Shown here: positions 24,401 through 35,625 of the stretch, in pieces | How the letters are laid out: each line of letters starts with the position of its first letter | How positions within the stretch are numbered: position 1 is the stretch's first letter | DNA from: Elgaria multicarinata webbii | Lineage: Eukaryota > Chordata > Lepidosauria > Squamata > Anguidae | DNA: 64,000 nucleotides | Reading direction: 5' to 3' | NCBI RefSeq assembly: GCF_023053635.1 | Contig: NC_086179.1 | Coordinates: 2,246,001-2,310,000 of the forward strand | The notes under the pieces: generated by a model | The model's database searches: none | Seen by the model: the letters and a program-made list of their open reading frames with translations, nothing else | What the model was told of the DNA's origin: nothing | Position numbers and translations under genes: made by a program

Positions 24401-27400
24401 AAATCTCAGCAGACACGAAGCAGGAAAATTCCCCACCCCAACGCCATAAGGCAGTGAACACTCAAAAGGAGGGCTTCCTCAGAGCAGTAACAGGTTTGAG
24501 TTGCCAGAACTTGGGTAAGGGGAACTATTGCATGACAGGCCAAAACGCTGACATGACTCCCAGAATCCTTCACTTCTCTTTCAAGTCATATATACTGAGA
24601 TCCATGGCTACTCTGACAGACTTTAATCTTCCTGTCTGACACCAGACCCTAAAAGTGATCCTTTAGTTGATAAGTGGGGGTGAAAAGGACCTGACAAGGT
24701 TTACAACGTTTTATTGTCTTAGCAAGAAAAAACGAAAAGCTGCAAAAGTGAATGATGACCGGACATTTTCGTTCAGGGTCTGTGGAGGAGAGATGTGCTT
24801 TGTCTCTGGAAACTAGAGACGGTTGTGCGTTTTGGCTGTCTCAGCATACTCTCTGCCTGTAGAGGACATTCAAGCCTCATTCACTGAGCAGCTTGGCGCC
24901 TTTAGCTCCCCGTCCCTGTCATGGCCTCAGCAGTGGCTCGCCTGTCCTTTGCACATATGCAAGACACGACAGCACACCGCTTGCCTCGGAGAAAAGGCCG
25001 GCAGAACAGCCGAGGGCCAAGTTTAATTCGCAAGCGTTTCTCCCCTCCACCCCGACATTAAGCCTCCTAATAATAGCCCAGCAAAGAGGATTGCAGGACA
25101 CGGCTACAAGGGAAGCTTAAAGAGAGACGTCTCCTGGCCAAATACTTTGCCTACTGAAGGCTTCATTCATTTTCGTTGCTTGGAGGTTACCTGGCTTGAC
25201 TCTGTGGCACCTGCAGTGAATTCAAGCCTCTTCCCCAGCGTGGCAAGTTGGGAGCGAAGGGTCTCTAAAAAGACAGGGGAAAGGGGTGTCAGATACGAAG
25301 CAAAAGGGAACATGGGAGGTTGTGGGCTCTCCCACCCTAGAGGCCTTCAAGAGGCAGCTGGACAACCATCTGTTAGGGACACTTTAGGGTGGATTCCTGC
25401 ATTGAGCAGGGGGTTGGACTTGATGGCCTTGTAGGCCCCTTCCAACTCTGCTATTCTATGATTCCATAATCTGTCAGGGATGCTTTAGGGTGGATTCCTG
25501 CATTGAGCATGGGGTTGGACTTGATGGCCTTGTAGGCCCCTTCCAACTCTGCTATTCTAGGATTCTACGGACCCTGTAGGAGGCCAAACACTGGGGCTGC
25601 ACAGGGCGTGTTGCATCAGGCCAGGCTGTGAGCTCAGACCCTCTGGAGAAAGGCAGGCTAGAGAGCGCTGCCCGGGAAGCGGTGTGTCACCAGGACACCG
25701 ATCTGGCACACAGCTATTCTTACCTTCCAAGGGAAAGTAAAAGAACAGTTCACAGGATCTAGGTCTGCTGCAAAAGAGGAAGAAAGGAGCAAAGGGGCAT
25801 TCTAGGAAAAGTTCCAAGTTCCACTACGTGAGACCAAGGTTTTCCAAAGAAGCAGAACCCATTCGCCTGGGAGAGGGGACTCCAGGAGAACAGCTTGGGC
25901 CCAGCAAGCTGTACAGACCGGCTGCCTTTTGTATCAGGACTTCTAGAAGGAACATTTCGAATTCTCCCAACTGTCCATCAGCCCTGCATTGTGTGGTACA
26001 TGGTTAACAAGTACCACGGGCTGAACAGCACTGCTGAAAGAACTGGCCATGGGTGTCTCTGGAGTCATACACATCCCCAGTTAAGGAGGCAACCACAGGG
26101 CCCTGGATGTGCAAAGCCGACTAAAAGCGAGAGTTACCGTTTCCAGCTTCCAGAGTCTCCGCAAGGACCTTGTGCTGCTCATTTTCCTGCTGTTGGAGAT
26201 TTCTCACTGGCAACGCTGCTGCTGCAGCGTCCTCTTCGGCCACTGCCTGAGGAACAGAAAGACAGCAGTTGAGTGGATGGATGGCTTGCCATCAAAGATG
26301 GCAAGCCGGACAAGCTGGAGCGTGTTCAGAGGAGGGCAGCCAGGATGATCAGGGGTCTGGGAACAAAGCCCTATGACGAGAGACTGAAAGAACTGGGCAT
26401 GTTGAGCCTGGAGAAGAGAAGATGGAGGGGAGACATGAGAGCACTCTTCAAATACTTGAAAGGTTGTCACACAGAGGAGGGCCAGGATCTCTTCTCGATC
26501 CTCCCAGAGTGCAGGACACGGAATAACGGGCTCAAGTTAAAGGAAGCCAGATTCCGGCTGGACATCAGGAAACACTTCCTGACTGTTAGAGCAGTACAGC
26601 AATGGAACCCGTGACCTAGGGAGGTGGTGGGCTCTCCCACACTAGAGGCCTTCAAGAGGCAGCTGGACAAGCATCTGTCAGGGATGCTTTAGGGTGGATT
26701 CCTGCATTGAGCAGGGGGTTGGACTCGATGGCTTTGTAGGCCCCTTCCAACTCTGCTGTTCTATGATTCTATGATTCTATGGCGCCTTTGGCTTCTGTCT
26801 CAACTGAAACTGGCCAGCCAGATACTGGGGTCACGTTCACAGTTACTTCATTTTTAACAAACCCAACAGCCTTGAACTCCTGTACAACTGCCACCAAGGG
26901 AAAATTCACATGAACGTAAGCCATGAGGCACTTCCGCAGGGTTTTTCCCCCAGACGGGCACATTTTACTTATGCAGCCCTGAACGTGGAGATGTTTGAGA
27001 AGGTCACAATATTTATTTATTTATTATTTATTTATTACGTTTTTATACCGCCCAATATATTATTTATTTATTTATTTATTTATTATTTAGAATATTTATA
27101 TACCGCTCCCCATTGAAAAATTTCGGGGCGGTGTACAAGGTAAAATGAAAATAAAAACAGAATAAAACAGTTAAAACAAAATTTAAAAGAAGCAATAACA
27201 GTAATCCAAGGCTGCATGTTAAAGAAAGGCTTCTTGGAATAAAGAAGTTTTCAGGAGGCGCCAAAAGGAGTACAAGGTTGATAATTATTAATTAATTAAT
27301 AATTAGATTAATTATATATATACATTTATATACCACCCCCGAGCCAAAGCTCCCTGGGAGGTTTACAAAAGTAGCTTCTCTTCTCAGGAAGACTCAAATT

Positions 27401-29590
27401 CTTTGCAAGTGGCCACGACGCTTTCTGTGGTGGGTCAAGGCAACCTGGGAAGGGCGAGGAGCGGGCCCAATTCCCGGAAGGTTCACACACAAAAAAGGGC
27501 AGCGATAAAAAAGAAAACGTTCCCACGACCGGCCCCGTTAAGAAAGCAGCAGCCGCTCTGAGGCACAGCAGGAGAAAACTCCTCCGCTGGAGACCATGGA
27601 GAGTCGTTGCCAACCAGAGGTCCGGAGGGAGCCATGGTCTGACTCAGTCAAAAGGCAGCTCAGCTTCGTATGCCCACGAGAGCCTTTGGGGAAGCAGTTA
27701 CCTCGCTCAGTGCAGCCGCCTGCCCTGCTGTCTGGGCTGTGAGGGCTTCAGCGTCAGCCTGGGAAGAACCAGACTCCTTGGAGCTTGCCGGGGGCTTTCC
27801 TAGTACAGAAACACTGGATGTTAGTTTTCCCGCCCGTCAGAGATGCAGCTTCTACCCCAGTTGCCTGCCAAAGGCTGGCTGTGAGATTCAGCACAGGACC
27901 CGGCCATCCTGCATGTTCCATGCAAAAGAACATCAGAAGTGCCCTGCTGGATCAGACCAAGGGCAGCCATCGGCCAGGGATGAACAAGCAGGACACGGTG
28001 CAACAGCACCCTCCCACCCATGTTCCCCTGCAACTGGGGCACACAGGCTGACTGCCTCGAATACCGGAGATAGCACACGACCATCAGGGCTAGTAGCCGT
28101 TGATAGCCTTCGCCTCCAGCAATTGATCCAACCCCCCTTTTAAAGCCATCCAAATTGGTGGCCATCACTACATCTTGTGGTAGCGAATTCCAAAATTTAA
28201 CTCTGCGCTGTGTGAAGAAGTCCTTCCTTTGATTGGTCCTGGATCTCCCACCCATCAGCTTCATGGGATATGACCCCGTTTGGTACTAGTATTTTGGGAG
28301 AGAGAGAAAAATGTCTCCCTATCCACCTTCTCCACACCATGCATGATTTTGTACACCTCTACCAGCCTCCTTTTCCCCAAGCTGAACAATCCCATACGTG
28401 AGACTCTCTCTCCGCCATGGGGCTGCCGTTGCCAAGAGCCTGCTTTCATTCAGGAAGATCAAGCTTCTGGTCCTCAAGGAAAATAATATGCCTGAAAGGC
28501 CGAAGGCAGCAACTGACAGCTCGCCCCAGCCCCGTGCCCCCCATGATCTCATGCCGTGTTGTTTCCCATCACACTGCTCCTCAAAATCAAAACCAAATTC
28601 TAAAATGCTGCCAAAGGAAAGCTTCCGACAGCTTCAACTAGAACCCAGCACTCCAAGCACAAGTTGCAGATTTTCTCCCAAGAGCGGAACGGGGGCTTCC
28701 CAGTTGCAGAATCTGGCCCTTTTTAAGAGTCCAGGCAGGCTCCCTTTAACCCAAGAGACCTCTGCGGTGTTTCCTGACCTTGCTGCATGGAGCCATCCCC
28801 AGCGGGGGGCTTTGGGGACCGCGCGGCCTCCTGCAGCAACAGGGCGTTCTGGGCTCGGAGGCCCTCGCAGCTGGAGCGCAAATCCTGCTCCGCTCTCCGG
28901 AGGGCGGCAATTTCCTGGCTCTTCTCCTCCATCTCCTCCGCGTGTCTCTCCTGGGCGGCCCGGCTCTCGCGACCCTCAGCCGCCTGAGCTGCTCTCGCTC
29001 GGGCCAGCTCCTCGGAGAACTGCTGCACGTCCTCCTGCAAGCGGTGGAAGGACAGCTTCTGCTCCGCCAGCTCCAGCTCCAGCCGCCCCACCAGGCTCTG
29101 GGACCCCTGCCGCTCGGAGGACAAGGTGTTCCGCAGGGAATCCAGCTCCGCCTCGGCCTCCTGGAATTTCTGCTGGAGAACCTGGGGAAGGAAAGCAGAG
29201 GAGAGCCCTGTCAGGGGCACGGCACGGCACCGCAGTGCCATGTGGGCTCCCCAAGCAGATGCAAAAGGCACCGATGGCAGTGAGCGAGAGGCAGCAGTGC
29301 GGAAAAGAGGAGGTGGGAGGGAAGGAGAGGCTCCTTCCTCTCCTCGGGGAGCAACAGGAGACGCAATGCAAAGCCCTGCTCAGCAATGGATTCCGGCACT
29401 GGGCAGGGGGTTGGACTCAATGGCCTTAGAGGCCCCTTCCGACTCTACAAGTCTATAAAGCCTGACGAGTTTTCTGCATGCTGAGCTACTGTCAGAGAAG
29501 AAGCACCCCATCCCAAGTTTGGCTTTATATGCGATTTTGTTTATATATGGAATTTTTCAGAAATTCAAAGCTTTATTCTGACTTGCTGTA

Positions 29591-29656
<66 letters not shown>

Positions 29657-32600
29657 TCTAACCCGCCTCTCCATTCTGATCGAGGCGGGGAACAAGTATA
29701 AAATATTAATCAAAACACAGTATACATTGTTAAAAAACTTCCTAAAAACATACTAAAAGCATCCTAAAATTCCACTGGGTAGGCCTGCCAGAAGGGATCA
29801 GTCTTTATGGCTTTCTTAATTTCCACAAGACTGTTAAGCTGACGAATCTCCTCCGGCAGGCCATTCCATAGCCTGGGGGTGGCAGAAGAGAAGGTCCTCC
29901 GGGTAACAGCTGTCAGCCTAGTTGTGGCTGGCTGAAGGAAGTTCTCCCCAGAGGACCTGAGTGTGCGGGGCGGACTGTACGGGAGAAGGCGAACCCGGAG
30001 GTAGCCTGGACCCAAACCACGTAGGGCTTTAAAGTTGATAACCGACACTTTATACTTCGCCCAGAAACTATGGTTTTAATTGTGAACTGCCCTGAGAGCC
30101 CTTGGCTAGTAGGCAGTATAAAAATATAATTAATAAATAAATGAATAAATAAAATCTCATCCCAACCACCAAATGGGGCATTGGGGATAAGGGACAGCAT
30201 TGCAGGTACTGTGGAACTGTGACTCTCAGAGTGTGTGTTGGAAGGATTTGGGTGGTTGGCATAACGGGGAGTCAGGAAGGAATTCTCCCCCATGTATAAA
30301 TGTGCGCATAGGTGTGTTATTTTCACCGTGACTCAACTGTTTGAATCAGGGGAAACTGTTTGCTCTGTGGTCAACGTTCCACAGCACGCTACCACCCCAC
30401 TTGCCATGCACAGGGTCCTCGACTGAGTGGTGGGATCCGTAGAGGGGTGGGGTGGGAGCGGGGTGGGGGGGCGCGAATGGGAATTCTGCCTTGCTGCAGA
30501 GGGCCTGAGCTTAGTAGCTCCCTGCCCTCCCCGGTCACAAGCCCAAAGGGGATTACCTGCTTCTTCTCTTCAACACCACTCAATTCCTGCTGCAACAATT
30601 CCACCACTTGCGTTCGCCCCAGCAAGGCTTCCTCTTGCTCCTCTAGCTTCCTCTGCAAGAGGCGGAGATTCTGGGACAAAGAGACCACAAGTTGCCAGGC
30701 GCCAAGGCAGAGCTCAGAGGACAGGCTTTTGGCTAGTGGCCATCTTTGCCTTTGGAAAAGCCCAGCTCCCTACATCCCCTTTGTGAGTCCAGAAAGGGCC
30801 AGCCTATCCCAGTCTGTCTGTCTGTCCATCTGTCCCCCTCCGCATCCTCCCGGTCTTCCACAAAAAGCAGGGGGCCCTGGCCCAAAGCCACTGCCAACGA
30901 ACCTGCTGCATTTCTGCTTCCAGGGCCGACTGGGCTGCTAACCGGTGCAATTCGGCTTGGTACTTGAGCGCCTGCTCCTCAAAGCGGGAGTCCTTAGCCT
31001 TGATTTCCTCTTGCAGAGAGCTGAGCTGCCAAAAGAATGCAGATGTCACAATGTCACCAACAGAAACGTCTTGAGCGAGGGAGTCAAAAGGTCAGTCAAG
31101 GAGTTAAGAGATTCACACTATTATTTGAATTTCTTAACTAGTATAGAGAGAAGACAAAAAGTCCAACTCTCTGACTTAATCACACACACATACAAACACA
31201 CAAACCCTCCTCCGGTATGGTGGAAAGAACCTGTAAATGCTTTTCATAGAATCATAGAATAGCAGAGTTGGAAGGGGCCTACAAGGCCCTCGAGTCCAAC
31301 CCCCTGCTCAATGCAGGAATCCAGGTGGAATCTGGCTTCCTTTAACTTGAGCCCGTTATTCCGTGTCCTGCACTCTGGGAGGATTGAGAAGAGGTCCTGG
31401 CCCTCCTCTGTGTGACAACCTTTTAAGTATTTGAAGAGTGCTATCATGTCTCCCCTCAATCTTCTCTTCTCCAGGCTAAACATGCCCAGTTCTTTCAGTC
31501 TCTCTTCACAGGGCTTTGTTTCCAGACCCCTGATCATCCTGCACTAATGCACTGGGTTGATACACACTAGATACCTACAGTAAAATCCAATGGGAAGTTC
31601 TCCTGCACAAGTCCATTCTTGCACCTTTCCCGTTCATTTCCCATTAAACTGTGCTCTTCCAGAGGTCCCATTGCACCGGAGAACTTCCCACAGATCCGTG
31701 CACCTCTTGAGATTTTGCAAAGCACCTGTTTCTTCAGTGGCTTGATTGGGCTGCGACGTCACCTGGCGGCTTATTCCACAAGTCTCAGAATGCCACACAT
31801 TAAAAGTCAGCAAAATTCTGCAGCGCGAACGCACACCTCTCACACATCTGAAATTGACAAGGGGTCCCCCATGCCAACCTCCACCTTTGCCTGAAAGTGT
31901 CCTAGAATGCCAACAGAAGGTGGGGAAAGGCCCGGAACATCCGTGACCTTCTCCATACCTGGGTCTTCACTTCGTGAAGGTTCCCGGTAACTGCCTCCAG
32001 CTGCCCTTGGAGCTTCTCCACCATTTCCTCCTGCTCCTGAAGCTGCCTTTGCAGAACTTCTGTCTTCTCCTCCTGTCTGTCACATGCCTTTTGGTCGCTC
32101 TGAACCTGGTGGGGCAAAGGAGAAACCAACAGGTTATATTGCACTGTTTGATCTGCAAACAGCAGAAGGAAACAACAGCTGGTCAAAAGAGATGCATTTA
32201 CATTTTTCGTCACAATTTCTTTGTTTTGAAAAACCCTTTATTACAGGGTTCTCACTTTTAAAAAGTGGGGGGAAATGTTACCTAGGGAGGTTGTGGGTTC
32301 TCCCACACTAGAGGCTGGTGGAACCACTATGTGGAACCACCAGGAGCAGGCCCTAGGACAGTGGTTCTCAACCTGGGGCACTCCAGATGTGTTGGACTGC
32401 ATCTCCCAGAATGCCCCAGCCAGAGCTGGCTGGGGCATTCTGGGAGTTGTAGTCCAACACATCTGGAGCGCCCCAGGTTGAGAAAGGCTGCCCTAGGATG
32501 ACCTCAGTGACCGGGCAGGTTGGTAGGGGAGAAGGCGCTCTCTCAGGTATCCTGGTCCCAAGTTGCTTTTATTGAGTTGATGTAGTGTGATTATTGTATG

Positions 32601-35581
32601 TGTTATAAAATTCAAATAAAAAAAATATTATTAAAATAAAACAAGAGGAACAATGTTCCCAGAGTCCCCAACACAACATTAAATATAGATCTAATTTTTT
32701 TTAGGTTTTTTTTTTTACTAGGAATCCACTTTAATTTCTGGGCCTTAAGACTTTCAGAAAATCGCAGCATTAATTAAAAACAAAAAACAATTTCCTAGTC
32801 CTTATGGCTGGGGAGATATACTTGAAATTTATTTATTTATTTATTTATTTATAGCATTTGTATCCCGCCGTATATCATCAGGATCTCAGGGCAGCATACA
32901 GATAAAAAAGCATACAGTATAAAACAATAAATATACACAGCTAAAAACAAATTAAACCATGAACCCAATAAAAGCAATATATAATTTAAATTTAAAATAT
33001 AGTATTGCAGTGCCTGGCAACACGAACTTTCTGTGGCTGGGCAAAGCGACTTCAGTGCTGTGCACAGCTCCACTAAGCTCAGCAATCAAAGAAAAATGTG
33101 TGTGTGTGTAAGCAAAAGCAGAAAATATGGGCAAAACTATTTCATAGAATCATAGAATAGCAGAGTTGGAAGGGGCCTACAAGGCCATCGAGTCCAACCC
33201 CCTGCTCAATGCAGGAATCCACCCTAAAGCATCCCTGACAGTTGGTTGTCCAGCTGCCTCTTGAAGGCCTCTAGTGTGGGAGAGCCCACCACCTCCCTAG
33301 GTCATTGATTCCATTGTCGTACTGCTCTAACAGTCAGGAAGTTTTTCCTGATGTCCAGCTGGAATCTGGCTTCCTGTAACTTCAGCCCGTTATTCCGTCA
33401 GCAGGAGGTGTGCTACATGCAGCCACCTTCATCTAACTCAGGTACCCAAGTTTGTGTCCATGCTCTTCTGGCTGGCATCTCTGAATGTTAGTGCAACATC
33501 AGTGAAAGGTCACTGTAGTTTGGGTCCTTGACCTGACGAGTCCTGCCAGCTCTTCAAAGACATAGAATCCTAGAATAGCAGAGTTGGAAAGGGCCTACAA
33601 GGCCATCGAGTCCAACCCCCTGCTCAATGCAGGAATCCACCCTAAAGCATCCCTGACCGATGGCTGTCCAGCTGCTTCTTGAAGGCCTCCAGTGTGGGAG
33701 AGCCCACCACCTCCCTTCAACCTGTATTGTCCATTTGGGCCCTTGAGTTCACATAGATGGGATCCAGAGCATTCACTGGGCTACTTCAAGGGCGAGCATG
33801 CCCAGTGTGAGAACATACAGCCCAGGGAGGCCCAGCAGCAAGGCTCGCTGACATCCTGGAGATGGCTCAGAGCACTGCGCCAGACAGCTAGTTAATCTCA
33901 CCTTAGCAGGAAGCGGCGGCTCTTCTGGCAGGTCCTTTGCGGCTACAGCTGCTCCTTGTTCCGTCAGCTCCTCAATGCGCTTGTTCAGAGTTGCCAGCTT
34001 GGCTTTGGCCTGCAGCTTCAGCTTCAGCAGCTTGGCTTCAGCGGCCTGCCTTTCCTCCTATAACAGGAATAATTGCACACAGCAATGGAAGTATGTTCAA
34101 AACAGCACAGCGCAAAAGAGAAGCTGATATAGAGGGTAAAGGAAGCACTCCTAGCACTCAAGGGGCAGCCGGACAGCTGCCTGTCAGGGATGCTTGAAGG
34201 AGGATTCCTGCATTGAGCAGGGGGTTGGACTAGATGGCCTTATAGACCCCTTCCAGAATTTTATTATTCTATGACCTGGAGGAGGAAGGGCGTTTTTAAA
34301 AAAAACACCCCTCCCTTGTGAAGGGTGGAGAGGAGTGTCTGCCATCCAGGGCTGGGATGAAACATCTTCCCCTAAATCACTGGAGCCAGTGGTTTTCTCC
34401 CACAGAAAATGGAAGTTCACTTGTGTGAGCCATTGGCGGCTATTTGCTCTGAAGCCATCATTGGTCCACGCGACTCTCTCTTGCTCTCTGCTCGCGGAGG
34501 ATGCTGTGGGCTAATCCCAGAGGGGCAGATGTGGGCCAAGAGGGCAATCAACTGGGCTTGATCGCCCTTTCCTCGCTTTGTGAGATTCCATGTGCCATAG
34601 CAGGCCAGGGGGAGTAGCAGCACTTGACACAAAGCAAAGCTATATGGCTCGGGTCCAAGTTATTTGAAAGACCGTATTCTTCCTTATCTATTACATTTAT
34701 ATCCCACCCCACAGCCGAAGCTCTCTGGGCGGTTTACAACAGTTAAAAATAGTAAACGTTAAAAACTATACAAGATCTAAAAAAACATCGGAAACATAAA
34801 AACAGTATAAAAACAACAGTATCCATTTAAAACAATTCTGGGGTCCATTAAAAACAAACTTAGCGTTGTTAAATGCTGTTAAAATGCCTGGGAGAAGAGT
34901 AAAGTCTTGACCTGGCGCCGAAAAGATAACTATGTTGGTGCCAGGCGAGCCTCATCGGGGAGGTCATTCCACAGTCGGGGGGCCACCACTGAAAAGGCCC
35001 TCTCCCTTGTTGCCATCCTCCGAGCTTCCCTCGGAGTAGGCGCTCAGAGGAGAGTCTTAGATGTTGAGCGCAGTGTACGGGTAGGTTCACGTCGGGAGAG
35101 GCGTTCCATCAGGTATTGTGGTCCCAAGCCATGTAGGGCTTTATAGGTTAAAACCAGCACCTTGAATTGGGCTCGGAAACGTATAGGCAGCCAATCATTA
35201 ATACATACAGAATGCATATAGCAAATACAATGTCAGTAGTCCTTATGAGCCTGCCCGTGCTTTAAGATCTTCTGGAGAAGCCCTTCCTTCAGTCCCACCA
35301 TCTTCACAGGCGCGCTTGGTGGGAACATGGGAGAGGGCCTTCTCGGTGGCTGCTCCAGTGCTTTAGAACTCTCTTCCCGGGGAAGCTAGGCTGGCTCCCT
35401 CCTTGATGGGCTTTCGGAAGCAGGCTAAAACTTGTTTGTTCCAGCAGGCCTTTGGAGAATAATCTGCACCCCCCCGTATGTTAATGACTTATAATTTTGT
35501 TGTGTTTTTAAATATATAATGTATGTTTGAAATGTTGTAAGGCCGCCTTGAGGCCCAGTATTGGGCAAACGGCAAGACACA

Positions 35582-35625
<44 letters not shown>

